Shown: one piece after another, positions 35,613 to 45,351 of the stretch
Position numbering within the stretch: position 1 is the first letter of the stretch
How the letters are laid out: the number at the start of each line of letters is the position of its first letter
The notes under the pieces: generated by a model
What the model saw: only the letters and a program-made list of their open reading frames with translations
Told to the model about the DNA's origin: nothing
The model's database searches: none
Program-made: the position numbers and the translations under genes
NCBI GenBank assembly: GCA_028284605.1
Contig: JANQRL010000028.1
Location: forward strand, 1 to 64,000
Direction of reading: 5' to 3'
DNA: 64,000 nt
From: Paracoccaceae bacterium
GTDB taxonomy: Bacteria; Pseudomonadota; Alphaproteobacteria; Rhodobacterales; Rhodobacteraceae

Positions 35613-36997
35613 GCCAGTCTCTCCTTCCAGATCGCGATCTGCCGGCGGACCTCGGAGGGCGCCGTGCCGCCATAGCTCGTGCGCGAGGCGACGGAGGCCT
35701 CCACGCTCAGCACATCGTAGACCGTTTCGTCGATCCGGCCATGGACGTTTTGCATCTCCGCCAGCGGCAAGGCGTCGAGGTCAGAGCCCAGCGCCTCCGC
35801 CCGCGCCACGATGGCGCCGGTGACGTGATGCGCCTCGCGGAACGGCAGGCCAAGCTCGCGCACCAGCCAGTCGGCCAGATCGGTGGCGGTGGCGAAGCCG
35901 CTCGAGGCCGCTGCGCGCAGCGCCTCGGGCCGCGCCTCCATATCCGCCACCATCCCGGCCATGGCGCGCAAGGCAAGCAGCCAGGTCTCGGCCGCGTCGA
36001 AGACCTGCTCCTTGTCCTCCTGCATGTCCTTGGAATAGGCCAGCGGCAGCCCCTTCATGACCGTGAACAGGGCGATGGCCGCCCCGAAGAGCCGCCCGGT
36101 CTTGGCCCGGATCAGTTCGGCGGCATCCGGGTTGCGCTTCTGCGGCATGATCGAGGAGCCGGTGGACCAGCGGTCCGACAGCGCCACGAAGCGGAACTGC
36201 GCCGAGGACCAGATCACCAGTTCCTCGGCGAGCCGGCTCAGATGCGCGCCCGAGATCGCCGCCACCGACAGGAACTCCAGGGCGAAGTCCCGCGCCGAAA
36301 CGGCGTCGAGCGAATTGGCCATCGGCCGGTCAAAACCCAGCGCCTCGGCGGTCATCTCCCGGTCGATCGGGAACGAGGTCCCGGCCAGGGCCGCCGCGCC
36401 GAGGGGACTCTCGTTCATCCGCGCCCGCGCATCCCGGAGCCGCGAGAGGTCGCGCCCCGCCATCTCCACATAGGCCATCATGTGGTGGCCCCAGGTCACC
36501 GGTTGGGCGCTTTGCAGATGGGTGAAGCCAGGCATCACCCAATCGGCCCCCGCCTCGGCCTGGCCCAGAAGCGCCCGCATCAGGTCCATCAGCGCCTCTT
36601 CCGCGGCATCGCACTGATCCCGTACCCAGAGCCGGAAATCCGTCGCCACCTGATCGTTCCGGGACCGTGCCGTATGGAGACGCCCGGCGGGCTCACCGAT
36701 CAGCTCTTTCAGCCGCGCCTCGACATTCATGTGGATGTCCTCGAGCGCGGTCGAAAACGCGAACGCCCCCGCCTCGATCTCTGACAAGACGGTGAGCAGC
36801 CCTTCCCCGATCGCCTCGGCATCCTTATCGGTGATGATGCCCGTGGCGGCGAGCATCGCCGCATGGGCCCGCGAGCCGGCGATGTCCTGCCGGGCGAGCC
36901 GCTGGTCGAACCCGATCGAGGCATTGATCGCCTCCATGATCGCGTCCGGCCCGACGGCGAAGCGCCCGCCCCACATGCTGTTCGCGGTCTTGGACAT
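35609..36997 (-). CDS. argH: argininosuccinate lyase
   Basis: Last step of arginine synthesis; splits argininosuccinate to arginine and fumarate. 462 residues. The N-terminus [13 protein letters not shown], then [38 protein letters not shown], and the superfamily signature [12 protein letters not shown] are all present. ATG 36997 gives the standard start; an ATG at 37012 would add five residues and would overlap the divergent tlpA start. The upstream promoter must therefore lie inside tlpA. Confidence 0.97.
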   Translation of the reverse strand: MSKTANSMWGGRFAVGPDAIMEAINASIGFDQRLARQDIAGSRAHAAMLAATGIITDKDAEAIGEGLLTVLSEIEAGAFAFSTALEDIHMNVEARLKELIGEPAGRLHTARSRNDQVATDFRLWVRDQCDAAEEALMDLMRALLGQAEAGADWVMPGFTHLQSAQPVTWGHHMMAYVEMAGRDLSRLRDARARMNESPLGAAALAGTSFPIDREMTAEALGFDRPMANSLDAVSARDFALEFLSVAAISGAHLSRLAEELVIWSSAQFRFVALSDRWSTGSSIMPQKRNPDAAELIRAKTGRLFGAAIALFTVMKGLPLAYSKDMQEDKEQVFDAAETWLLALRAMAGMVADMEARPEALRAAASSGFATATDLADWLVRELGLPFREAHHVTGAIVARAEALGSDLDALPLAEMQNVHGRIDETVYDVLSVEASVASRTSYGGTAPSEVRRQIAIWKERLA

Positions 36998-37010
36998 GAA
37001 AGGAGGCCCC

Positions 37011-37571
37011 ATGGCTCTTGGACGATTGACGGCTCTTTATACGGCCCTCCTCCTCGGGGCCAGTGCGGCGCTGGCCGACATCGGCGCAATCGCGGAGCTG
37101 CGCGAGGGCGACATGCGCAAGCTGATCTTCCACCGGGCGCCGGTGGCGGTGCCGGAGGCCGCGTTCGAGAGTTTCGGCGGCGAGGAGATGGACCTCTCGC
37201 CTTACGACGGCCGGATCGTGGTACTGAACTTCTGGGCCACCTGGTGCGCCCCGTGCCGCAAGGAGATTCCGCAGCTCTCCGAGCTTGAGGCGGAATTCGG
37301 CGGCGAGGATTTCGCGGTGGTCACCATTGCGACGGGCCGCAACCCACAGGCCGGAATGACCCGGTTCTTCGGCGAGATCGGGGTCGACAACCTGCCGCTC
37401 TACCGCGATCCGCGCCAGAACATGGCCCGGGCGATGGGTGTGCTCGGCCTGCCGGTTACCGTGGTGCTGGATCGCGACGGCAACGAGATCGCCCGGATGC
37501 AGGGCGATGCCGACTGGGCCAGCGACAGCGCCAAGGCCATCGTGGCGGCGCTTATCGAAACGGAGAGCTAG
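37011..37571 (+). CDS. tlpA: TlpA family thiol:disulfide reductase
   Basis: Periplasmic thioredoxin-like protein. 186 residues. A signal peptide ([19 protein letters not shown]) precedes a thioredoxin fold with [17 protein letters not shown], where WCAPC is the redox-active CxxC, and [14 protein letters not shown] with the cis-proline. It may reduce cytochrome-maturation cysteines. AAGGAGG at 37000-37006 is an excellent Shine-Dalgarno and fixes ATG 37011. The stop codon TAG overlaps the first base of palindrome array E. Confidence 0.95.
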   Translation: MALGRLTALYTALLLGASAALADIGAIAELREGDMRKLIFHRAPVAVPEAAFESFGGEEMDLSPYDGRIVVLNFWATWCAPCRKEIPQLSELEAEFGGEDFAVVTIATGRNPQAGMTRFFGEIGVDNLPLYRDPRQNMARAMGVLGLPVTVVLDRDGNEIARMQGDADWASDSAKAIVAALIETES

Positions 37572-37662
37572 CGGTCCGTCGACGGACCGCACTTCCGCCG
37601 CGTCGACGCGGCGGCGCCACGCGCTTGCGCAAGCGCGTCCTCAAGGCCCGTCGACGGGCCTT
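37571..37662. repeat. palindrome array E, starting in the tlpA stop codon
   Basis: Four perfect 20-bp palindromes with 4-nt spacers: GCGGTCCGTCGACGGACCGC (37571), CCGCCGCGTCGACGCGGCGG (37595), ACGCGCTTGCGCAAGCGCGT (37619) and AAGGCCCGTCGACGGGCCTT (37643). The first base is the G of the tlpA TAG. It separates tlpA from the co-directional ttcA. Confidence 0.93.
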
Positions 37663-37712
37663 CCGCCCCGCTCGCCCTTTGCAGCGCCCGGCGGCTCTGG
37701 CACAACGCCCCC

Positions 37713-38594
37713 ATGTTCGACACCGCCGACGACATTCATCCGCTCTTCGAGGGCGCGCCGCGGACGACGGAGTTCAAGAAGCTCCGCAAACGGATCCTGC
37801 GGCAGACCCGGGAGGCCATCGAGCAGTACGGTATGGTCGAGCGCAAGGGGAGTGACACCCCGCCGCGCTGGCTCGTCTGCCTCTCCGGCGGCAAGGACAG
37901 CTATACACTGCTCGCCGTGCTCCACGAGCTGAAATGGCGCGGCCTCCTGCCCGTCGACCTCGTCGCCTGCAATCTCGACCAGGGCCAGCCCGGCTTCCCG
38001 GCGACCGTGCTGCCGGACTTCCTCGGTCGGATGGGCGTGCCGCACCGGATCGAATACCAGGACACCTATTCCGTGGTCGTCGACAAGGTCCCCCAGGGCC
38101 GGACCTATTGCGCGCTCTGCTCGCGCCTGCGCCGCGGCATCCTCTACCGGATTGCGCGGGAGGAGGGCTGTTCGGCAGTTGTCCTCGGCCATCACCGCGA
38201 CGACATCCTCGAAACCTTCTTCATGAACCTCTTTCATGGCGGGCGCCTGGCCACGATGCCGCCGAAGCTCCTGAACGAAGAAGGCGATCTTTTCGTCTGC
38301 CGCCCCCTCGCCCATGTCGCCGAGGCCGATTGCGACCGCTTCGCCCGGGCCATGGCCTACCCGATCATCCCCTGCGATCTCTGCGGCTCCCAGGACGGGC
38401 TGCAACGCCAGCAGGTCAAGGCGATCCTCGACGGCTGGGAAGCGAACAGCCCCGGCCGCCGGCAGGTCATGTTCCGCGCCCTGATGAACGCCCGGCCGTC
38501 GCATCTGCTCGACCCGAAGCTGTTCGATTTCGCGCGGCTGGAACGGTCTGCGGGCATTGTCGAGAATTCGACGGATATTCGGCCCCGCCGTTAA
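37713..38594 (+). CDS. ttcA: tRNA 2-thiocytidine(32) synthetase TtcA
   Basis: Thiolates C32 of certain tRNAs using an iron-sulfur cluster and ATP. 293 residues. The PP-loop motif is [10 protein letters not shown] (about residue 56), and the cluster motif is [13 protein letters not shown] (CxxC) at about residue 134. [20 protein letters not shown] and the later CDLCGSQ add further conserved blocks. The ATG lies 50 nt after array E. Confidence 0.95.
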   Translation: MFDTADDIHPLFEGAPRTTEFKKLRKRILRQTREAIEQYGMVERKGSDTPPRWLVCLSGGKDSYTLLAVLHELKWRGLLPVDLVACNLDQGQPGFPATVLPDFLGRMGVPHRIEYQDTYSVVVDKVPQGRTYCALCSRLRRGILYRIAREEGCSAVVLGHHRDDILETFFMNLFHGGRLATMPPKLLNEEGDLFVCRPLAHVAEADCDRFARAMAYPIIPCDLCGSQDGLQRQQVKAILDGWEANSPGRRQVMFRALMNARPSHLLDPKLFDFARLERSAGIVENSTDIRPRR

Positions 38595-38690
38595 CTCCGA
38601 TGAGGCAGAGCGCCGCCTAAGGTCCGGTCGAATCCCCGCGCCCGGCCGGCCCGATCCGTGCCGCCGCCGACTTCTAGGACCAAACAGGAC

Positions 38691-40217
38691 ATGGCCGACC
38701 TTCCGCACCGGATCATTCAGCCGCAGATGCGCGCCGCATACCGGTCCGGGCTTGTCGCACTCCTGCTCATCGCCGCCGCCAGCGGCATCGCACTCGTCGC
38801 TGCCGGGCCGCTGACCGCCTTGCTGATCGGCCTTTCGATGACGACGGTGCTGATCTTCCCACGTCCGGGAACCGAACGCCGCGGCGCCACGGCCGACGCG
38901 GTGACCGGCCTGGCCTCCCGCGCCGGGCTCCTCCGCGCGCTCAGCGGCACGATGAAGGGCTCGGCCCGCGGCGCCGCCGCGACCGGTGCGCTGGTCTTCG
39001 AGATCGACGGCTTCAAGCTCATCGAGGAGCGGTTCGACCGCGCCGGGATCGAGGCCGTCTACCGCAAGGTTGCCGAGCGCATCGGCCATGTCCTGCGCGA
39101 CAGCGATTGCGCCGCCCGCCTCGACGGGCCGGTCTTCGCCATCGCGTTGTCGCCGGTGCGCCGGCTCGACCTGGAATCGGCGATCCAGCTCTCCAGCCGG
39201 ATCCAGCAGGTCCTGGCCGAACCGGTCGAGATCGGCGGAACCAATATCTATGTCACCGTCTCGGTGGGCTTCTGCCTTGCCGCGACCCTCGACCGGCCCG
39301 ATGGCGAGGCGATCCTGCAGGCCGCCACCGCCGCCGCCATCGAGGCGCAACGCGGCGGACCGGGCGCGATCCGCAGTTACTCCGAGGCGATGCGCGACCG
39401 AATCGTGTCGCGCAACTCGCTCTCGCGCGAGGTCGGACAGGCGCTGCTGGACGGGCAGATCCAGGCCTTCTTCCAACCGCAGATCGCGACAGACGACGGC
39501 CGGATCACCGGTGTCGAGACCCTTGCCCGCTGGCTGCATCCGGAGCGCGGCCTGATCCCGCCGATCGAGTTTCTGCCGGCGCTGGAACAGGCCGGTCTGA
39601 TGGACAAGCTCGGCGCCCAGATGGTGCGCCAGGCCCTCGGCGCCCTGATCCGATGGGACCAGGCCGGCCTCGACGTGCCGCGCATCGCGGTCAATTTCTC
39701 CGGCGAGGAGTTGCGCAATCCCCATCTGGTCGACCGGATCGCCTTCGAGCTCGACCGCTGCAACCTGACCGCGAACCGGCTCTCCGTGGAGGTGCTGGAG
39801 ACCGTGGTCGCGGACCATTCCGAGGATATGGTGATCCGCAACCTGTCGGCGCTGGCGCGGCTCGGCTGCTATCTCGATCTCGACGATTTCGGCACCGGCC
39901 ATGCTTCGATCACCAGCATAAGGCGGTTCTCGATCGAGCGGATCAAGATCGACCGCTCCTTCATCACCGCAATCGACAGCGATCCCGACCAGCAGATGAT
40001 GGTCTCCGCAATCCTCACTATGGCGGAACGGCTCGGTCTCGACACCCTCGCCGAGGGGGTCGAGACCGAGGCCGAGAGGGCCCGTCTCGCGGAACTCGGC
40101 TGCGCCCATGTCCAGGGCTACGGCATTGCCCGGCCGATGCCGGCGATCGAGATGGATGCCTGGCTGGCGGAACGGCAGGGCACCAATGTCAAGGCGTTGC
40201 CGCGGCGCGCGGTCTGA
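38691..40217 (+). CDS. c-di-GMP phosphodiesterase-like protein (degenerate GGDEF, EAL)
   Basis: 508 residues. Two TM segments near residues 20-60 (LVALLLIAAASGIALVAAGP and TALLIGLSMTTVLIF). A GGDEF-like domain (about 70-240) lacks the GGDEF signature; the expected place reads LDGPVFAIALS, so it is probably not a cyclase. The EAL domain (about 250-500) has ETLARWLHP for the EAL motif, VNFSGEEL, EVLETVV, DLDDFGTGHAS, KIDRSF and LAEGVETEAE, so the catalytic residues look intact. It probably degrades c-di-GMP. Start at ATG 38691; a GTG at 38658 would extend it by 11 residues. Confidence 0.9.
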   Translation: MADLPHRIIQPQMRAAYRSGLVALLLIAAASGIALVAAGPLTALLIGLSMTTVLIFPRPGTERRGATADAVTGLASRAGLLRALSGTMKGSARGAAATGALVFEIDGFKLIEERFDRAGIEAVYRKVAERIGHVLRDSDCAARLDGPVFAIALSPVRRLDLESAIQLSSRIQQVLAEPVEIGGTNIYVTVSVGFCLAATLDRPDGEAILQAATAAAIEAQRGGPGAIRSYSEAMRDRIVSRNSLSREVGQALLDGQIQAFFQPQIATDDGRITGVETLARWLHPERGLIPPIEFLPALEQAGLMDKLGAQMVRQALGALIRWDQAGLDVPRIAVNFSGEELRNPHLVDRIAFELDRCNLTANRLSVEVLETVVADHSEDMVIRNLSALARLGCYLDLDDFGTGHASITSIRRFSIERIKIDRSFITAIDSDPDQQMMVSAILTMAERLGLDTLAEGVETEAERARLAELGCAHVQGYGIARPMPAIEMDAWLAERQGTNVKALPRRAV

Positions 40218-40578
40218 CCGGCGCACCGCCCGTTCCGGACCCGCACCCCACGACGGATCGGGCGGCGTACCACGGACCGGTCCGCCGGAACCGCCGGCCG
40301 CGCCCGTCACGCCGCAGCCTTGCAACCGGCGCCAACCGGGCCTTGGGGCCGCCCCTTCGGCGCTCCTCCAAATCACGTCGATGGGACCGGCGCGAACCGG
40401 CCCCCTGGGCCGATCCCCGCCGGTCCCCGGGTCCTCCCAATCTCGCGGACCGGCGCGGGCCCCGGACCGGGTCCCGCCCCGCCGCACGGCCCCTTCACGA
40501 AAGGGAAAACGGCTTGACCTTTGGGGGCGCGGCCTGTTGAACCGGCCTGACCTTCCCGATGCCCGGAGGCCGCTTTTC
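40218..40578. other. 361-bp region upstream of yidC with diverged 62-bp repeats
   Basis: No gene. ACCGGCGCC/G begins three related units near 40326, 40387 and 40449, each about 60-63 nt, with similar later sequences (TCCTCC[A/C]AATC). A possible -35 (TTGACC, 40514-40519) lies in front of yidC but no good -10 was found. rpmH and rnpA, often upstream of yidC, are absent. Confidence 0.4.
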
Positions 40579-42453
40579 ATGGACGACCAGAACAGAAACC
40601 TGATCCTCGCCACGGCGCTCAGCATGCTGGTGATCCTGGTCTGGTTCCTGCTCTTTCCGCCCCCCGAAGAGCCCCCCGCCCCCCAGACCGCCGACAGCAC
40701 CGCGATCAGCGATACCGGGACCGCAGAGCCGAGCCTCAGCCCCGCCGCCGACCCGGCGCTGACCGAGGCCCCGGCCGAGGTCGGGGCGCCGACCACCGAA
40801 GCCGCCGCCCTCGAGGACGCGCCCCGGGTCGCCATCGACACGCCGAGCCTCGAAGGCTCGATCACGCTCTATGGCGGCCGGATCGACGATCTCGCGCTGA
40901 AAAATTACCGCGAGACCCTCGACCCCGCCTCCCCCCTCGTCCGCCATTTGACCCCGGTCGGCGAGGCCAATGCCTATTACGCGCTGCACGGCTGGATCGC
41001 GCTTTCCGGCGCCGACCCCGAGGCGGTCCCCGATGACAGCACAATCTGGCAGATCGAAAGCGGCGAGACCCTGACACCCGACGCGCCGGTCACCCTGCGC
41101 TGGGACAACGGCGCCGGGCTGATCTTCCGCAAGTCCTTCGCCGTGGACGAGAACTTCATGTTCACGGTCACCCAGTCGGTGGAGAACACATCCGCCGCCG
41201 ACGTCGCGCTGCGCCCCTATGGCCAGGTCCGTCGCCATGGCGAGCCCGACACGATCGGTTTCTTCATCCTCCATGAGGGCGTCGTGCGGATGTCCGACGG
41301 CACGCTGGAAGAGATCGATTACGACGATGTCCCCGATCTCAGCGCCGAGGACGGCCGGGTCGATGTCGAGACCAATGGCTGGATCGGCTTCACCGACAAA
41401 TACTGGATGACCACGCTGATCCCGGAACCGGGCAGCGAGTTCCGCTCCGTCGCCCGTTTCGCCGGCGGCATCTACCTGACCGAGGCGGTCTATCCGCCGC
41501 TGAACGTCGCCGCCGGCCAGAGCGTCAGCGCCGAAAGCCAGCTCTTCGCCGGCGCCAAGGAATGGGAGACGATCCGCAATTACGAGGCCGGCCGCGAGAT
41601 CGGCAGCCTGGGCGAGAGCTTCGCCTACGGGCTCGGCTTCAGCGACGCCACCGGTATCGAGGGCTTCATCGACTCGATCGACTGGGGCTGGTTCTTCTTC
41701 CTGACGAAGCCGATCTTCTGGCTCCTGCACAACATCAACGCAGGGATCGGCAATATGGGCTGGTCGATCATCGTGCTGACCCTGATCATCAAGGCGATGC
41801 TGCTGCCGCTGGCCTATCGCTCCTACGTCTCGATGGCGAAGATGAAGGAGCTTCAGCCGGAGATGGAGAAGCTCAAGGAGCGCGCCGGCGACGACCGTCA
41901 GGCGCTCCAGCAGGGCATGATGGAGCTTTACAAGAAGAACAAGGTGAACCCGGCCTCGGGCTGCCTGCCGATCCTGTTGCAGATCCCGATCTTCTTCTCG
42001 CTCTACAAGGTGATCTTCGTCACCCTGGAATTGCGCCACGCGCCCTGGTTCGGCCCGTTCCAGGACCTCGCCACCCCGGACCCGACCTCGATCATCAACT
42101 TTTTCGGCCTCTTGCCCTGGGCCGCGCCGGTGCCCGGCTCGATCATGTCGCTCGTCTTCATCGGCATCCTGCCGATCCTGCTCGGCGTCTCGATGTGGCT
42201 GCAGCAGAAGCTCAATCCAGCCCCCACCGACCCGACCCAGAAGATGATCTTCGCCTGGCTGCCCTGGGTCTTCATGTTCATGCTCGGCGGCTTCGCCAGC
42301 GGGCTCGTGCTCTACTGGATCGCCAACAACGTGATCACCTTCATCCAGCAATACGCGATCATGCGCAGCCAGGGCTACAAACCCGATATCCTCGGCAATA
42401 TCCGGGGCGGCGAAGAGAAGAAGCCGGACAAGCCCTCGGACGGCAAGAAATGA
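40579..42453 (+). CDS. yidC: membrane protein insertase YidC
   Basis: Inserts and folds inner-membrane proteins, with or without SecYEG. 624 residues, Gram-negative size. N-terminal TM (LATALSMLVILVWFLLFPP), an acidic linker, a large periplasmic beta-domain (about 90-360), then the five-TM core with the conserved positively charged loop (KEWETIRNYEAG before it and LKERAGDDRQALQQGMMELYKKNKVNP in two blocks), CLPILLQIPIFFSLYKV and the final IANNVITFIQQYAIM. Start ATG 40579. Stop overlaps the MOSC gene (ATGA). Confidence 0.97.
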   Translation: MDDQNRNLILATALSMLVILVWFLLFPPPEEPPAPQTADSTAISDTGTAEPSLSPAADPALTEAPAEVGAPTTEAAALEDAPRVAIDTPSLEGSITLYGGRIDDLALKNYRETLDPASPLVRHLTPVGEANAYYALHGWIALSGADPEAVPDDSTIWQIESGETLTPDAPVTLRWDNGAGLIFRKSFAVDENFMFTVTQSVENTSAADVALRPYGQVRRHGEPDTIGFFILHEGVVRMSDGTLEEIDYDDVPDLSAEDGRVDVETNGWIGFTDKYWMTTLIPEPGSEFRSVARFAGGIYLTEAVYPPLNVAAGQSVSAESQLFAGAKEWETIRNYEAGREIGSLGESFAYGLGFSDATGIEGFIDSIDWGWFFFLTKPIFWLLHNINAGIGNMGWSIIVLTLIIKAMLLPLAYRSYVSMAKMKELQPEMEKLKERAGDDRQALQQGMMELYKKNKVNPASGCLPILLQIPIFFSLYKVIFVTLELRHAPWFGPFQDLATPDPTSIINFFGLLPWAAPVPGSIMSLVFIGILPILLGVSMWLQQKLNPAPTDPTQKMIFAWLPWVFMFMLGGFASGLVLYWIANNVITFIQQYAIMRSQGYKPDILGNIRGGEEKKPDKPSDGKK

Positions 42454-43196
42454 CCGACGGCGCGGTGGCGTCGCTCTGGCGCTACCCGATCAAGAGCCAT
42501 GGCCGCGAGGAGATGGCGGAGGTCACGCTGAGCGCCGGCGGCACGATCCCGTTCGACAGGCACTGGGCGGTGGCCCATGAGGAGAGCGATGCGGACGGCT
42601 CGACCTGGGTGTCCTGCCGGAATTTCTCGCGGGTGGCCAAGGCGCCGGAGCTTATGGCGATCACCGCGCGGCTGGACGAGGGGGCGAACCGGATCACCCT
42701 GTCCCATCCGGGGCGCGAGAGCCTCACCTTCGATCCCGACCGCGACGGCGCGGCGCTGATCGCCTGGGCCGGCGGTTTCGTGCCCGAGGGGCGGGCGCAA
42801 TCGGCCCGGGTGGTGCGGGGCCCCGGGCGCGGTTTCACCGACAGCGATTTTCCCTCGGTGACCTTGTGCAACCTCAGTTCCCACCGGGCGGTGGAGCAGC
42901 GCGCCGGCGAACCGCTCTCGATCCATCGCTGGCGCGGCAATATCTGGCTCGACGGACTCGGCCCCTGGGAGGAGTTCGAGTGGATCGGGCGCGAAGTCCG
43001 GATCGGGGCGGCGCTGCTGCGGGTCGTGGAGCGCACCGACCGCTGCCTCGCCACCCATGCCAATCCGGAGACCGGGCGGCGCGATGTCGATGTGCTCGGC
43101 GCACTGGACCATTGGGGCCACGGCGATTTCTCGGTCCGGGCCGAGGTCATCGAAGGCGGCCTGTTCCGACCCGGCGATCCCGTCTCGACCCCATGA
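42450..43196 (+). CDS. MOSC domain-containing protein
   Basis: 248 residues. VASLWRYPIKSHGREEM is the conserved N-terminal MOSC_N-like start, with DRHWAVA. The MOSC domain (about 110-240) has RAGEPLSIHRWRGNIWLDGLGPWEEF and RCLATHANPETG, a Cys in the usual place for the sulfur-carrier or Moco ligand. It may assist sulfur transfer or molybdenum cofactor enzymes such as mARC-type reductases. Overlaps yidC and engB by ATGA at both ends. Confidence 0.9.
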   Translation: MTDGAVASLWRYPIKSHGREEMAEVTLSAGGTIPFDRHWAVAHEESDADGSTWVSCRNFSRVAKAPELMAITARLDEGANRITLSHPGRESLTFDPDRDGAALIAWAGGFVPEGRAQSARVVRGPGRGFTDSDFPSVTLCNLSSHRAVEQRAGEPLSIHRWRGNIWLDGLGPWEEFEWIGREVRIGAALLRVVERTDRCLATHANPETGRRDVDVLGALDHWGHGDFSVRAEVIEGGLFRPGDPVSTP

Positions 43197-43846
43197 CCGC
43201 CCTGCCCTTCCCCCTCGCCGAACCGCCCGACGCCGCCGCGCGCGAGGCCGGGCGCAAGCTCTTCGCCGGCGATGTGACCTTCCTCAAGGGTGTCGTCGCG
43301 ATGTCGGGCCTGCCCCCGGCGGACCGGCTCGAAGTCTGCTTCGCGGGCCGGTCGAATGTCGGGAAATCCACGCTCATCAACGCGCTCACAGGCCAGAAAA
43401 GCCTCGCCCGCGCCTCCAACACCCCGGGCCGGACCCAGGAGATCAACTTCTTCGTCCTGAACCCGGAGCATTACCTCGTCGATCTGCCCGGCTACGGCTA
43501 TGCCAATGCGCCGCTGGCCGTGGTGGAACGCTGGCAGGCCCTCCTGAAGGCTTATCTGCGAGGCCGCCAGACCCTGCGCCGCGCCTTCGTCCTGATCGAC
43601 GCCCGGCACGGGATCAAACCGGTGGATGAGGAGATTCTGAGCCTGCTCGACAGCGCCGCGGTGACCTTTCAGGCGGTCCTGACCAAGGCCGACAAGGTGA
43701 AGGCCGCCGCGCGCGACACCGTGCTCACCCAGGTCCGCGAGAAACTCGCCACACACCCCGCCGCCTTCCCCGAAATCGTCCTGACCAGCGCCGAGACCGG
43801 CGACGGCATCCCGACGCTTCGCTCTATCATCGCCGGCCTCGCCTGA
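43193..43846 (+). CDS. engB: ribosome biogenesis GTPase EngB (YsxC/YihA)
   Basis: Circularly small TrmE-Era-EngA-like GTPase for 50S assembly. 217 residues. GRSNVGKSTLINALTG (G1 motif), NTPGRTQEINFF (G2), DLPGYGYA (G3) and TKADK (G4) are all present, and SAETGDGI is the G5 region. Start ATG 43193 overlaps the MOSC stop (ATGA). argB follows after 3 nt. Confidence 0.95.
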   Translation: MTALPFPLAEPPDAAAREAGRKLFAGDVTFLKGVVAMSGLPPADRLEVCFAGRSNVGKSTLINALTGQKSLARASNTPGRTQEINFFVLNPEHYLVDLPGYGYANAPLAVVERWQALLKAYLRGRQTLRRAFVLIDARHGIKPVDEEILSLLDSAAVTFQAVLTKADKVKAAARDTVLTQVREKLATHPAAFPEIVLTSAETGDGIPTLRSIIAGLA

Positions 43847-43849
43847 GCT

Positions 43850-44728
43850 ATGAGACCTCCCATGACACCGGACCCGAAGATCACCGCGCGGACGCTGAGC
43901 GAGGCGCTGCCCTATCTCCAGCGCTATGCCGGCGCAACTGTCGTGATCAAATTTGGCGGCAACGCGATGGGCGATGCCGCGGCGATGGCCGAGTTCGCCC
44001 GCGACGTGGTGCTGATGCGGCAAGTGGGCGTGAACCCGGTCGTCGTCCATGGCGGCGGGCCGATGATCAATGAGATGCTCGACCGGCTCGGCATCTCCTC
44101 GGATTTCGTGCGCGGCAAGCGGGTCACCGACGAACCCACGGTCGAGGTGGTGGAGATGATCCTCTCCGGCCTCGTGAACAAGCGGATCGTCCAGGCGCTC
44201 AACGATCAGGGCGGCCGGGCGGTGGGGATTTCGGCCAAGGATGACAGGCTGATCCGGTGCGAGGCGGACGATCCCGAACTTGGCTTCGTCGGCCGTCCGG
44301 TTGCGCTCGACGTGCAGGTGCTGCGCGATCTCTTCGGCGCCGGCATCATCCCGGTCGTCGCGCCGGTGGCCGCGGGCACCGCGCCCGGGCAGACCTTCAA
44401 CGTCAACGGCGACACCGCCGCCGGGGCCATCGCCGGGGCGCTGAAGGCCGACCGGCTGCTGCTCCTGACCGATGTCGACGGGGTGAAGGGGGTCGACGGC
44501 GCGGTCGTCAGTCAGCTTTCGCCCGCCGAGTTGCGGGACTTGACCGCGGACGGCACCATCGCCGGCGGCATGATCCCGAAGACCGAAACCGCGCTCGCCG
44601 CGCTGGAGGCCGGGGTGCGCGCCGCGGTGATCCTCGACGGGCGGCTGAAGAACGCGGTGCTGCTCGAACTCTTCACCGATCACGGCGCCGGCACGATCAT
44701 CCGCGCCGCCGATCCGCGCCCCCGGTGA
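43850..44728 (+). CDS. argB: acetylglutamate kinase
   Basis: Second step of arginine synthesis. 292 residues (288 from ATG 43862). KFGGNAMGD and [13 protein letters not shown] are the nucleotide- and substrate-binding blocks; [15 protein letters not shown] and [10 protein letters not shown] and [12 protein letters not shown] are further family motifs. No obvious Shine-Dalgarno distinguishes ATG 43850 from 43862. The stop overlaps the next gene as GTGA. Confidence 0.96.
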   Translation: MRPPMTPDPKITARTLSEALPYLQRYAGATVVIKFGGNAMGDAAAMAEFARDVVLMRQVGVNPVVVHGGGPMINEMLDRLGISSDFVRGKRVTDEPTVEVVEMILSGLVNKRIVQALNDQGGRAVGISAKDDRLIRCEADDPELGFVGRPVALDVQVLRDLFGAGIIPVVAPVAAGTAPGQTFNVNGDTAAGAIAGALKADRLLLLTDVDGVKGVDGAVVSQLSPAELRDLTADGTIAGGMIPKTETALAALEAGVRAAVILDGRLKNAVLLELFTDHGAGTIIRAADPRPR

Positions 44729-45351
44729 CCACCCGCCGCGACATCGCCCGGCTGACGGCGTCGGAGCGGTTGATGATTTCAGGAACGGTGGCGGAGGCGA
44801 ACCGCACGATCGTCCTGCTCTCCCCCGACGAGCCCGCCTTCTGGGACCACTTCCAGGCCAGCCCCGAAGCCGAGGACGGCGCCCCGGACCCCCTTGATCG
44901 CTGGTCGGCCCGGGTCATCGGCGGGATCGCGGCCACCCTGGGGGCGGAGCCGCTCTTCCCCTTCAGCGGACCGCCCTGGCACCCCTTCACCGGCTGGGCC
45001 CGGGCCTCCGCGCGGGCCTGGGCGTCCCCGGTCGGGCTGCTGGTCCATGCCGTGTCGGGCCTCTTCGTCTCCTATCGCGGTGCGCTGGCCGTACCGGGTG
45101 AGATCGTGGACGATCCGCCCTCGGCCGATCCCTGCCCGTCCTGCGCACAGCCGTGCCGGACGGCCTGCCCGGCCGACGCCTTCGCCGGCGGGCATTACGA
45201 TGTGCCGCGCTGCAAATCCTATCTCGACACCGAGGCCGGCCGGACCTGCCGCCAGGACGGCTGCCTGGTCCGCCGCGCCTGCCCGGTGGGCCGGGACCGC
45301 CGCCGGCCAGCCCAGTCCGCCTTTCACATGGAGGCTTTCCACCCCCGATGA
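44725..45351 (+). CDS. [4Fe-4S] ferredoxin-like protein
   Basis: 208 residues. The C-terminal part has [13 protein letters not shown] followed, 29 residues later, by [15 protein letters not shown]; the CxxCxxxCxxxCP pattern resembles a 4Fe-4S binding motif, as in epoxyqueuosine reductase-type proteins. RHAK-like residues are absent. Physiological role unknown; it is translationally coupled to argB (GTGA) and to the SixA-like gene (ATGA). The GTG start at 44725 is chosen for the overlap. Confidence 0.8.
   Translation: MTTRRDIARLTASERLMISGTVAEANRTIVLLSPDEPAFWDHFQASPEAEDGAPDPLDRWSARVIGGIAATLGAEPLFPFSGPPWHPFTGWARASARAWASPVGLLVHAVSGLFVSYRGALAVPGEIVDDPPSADPCPSCAQPCRTACPADAFAGGHYDVPRCKSYLDTEAGRTCRQDGCLVRRACPVGRDRRRPAQSAFHMEAFHPR

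Noticed and set aside
40320-40517. 65-codon frame upstream of yidC
   Set aside because: Pro/Gly-rich translation of the diverged 62-bp repeats, without Shine-Dalgarno; unlike rpmH or rnpA.
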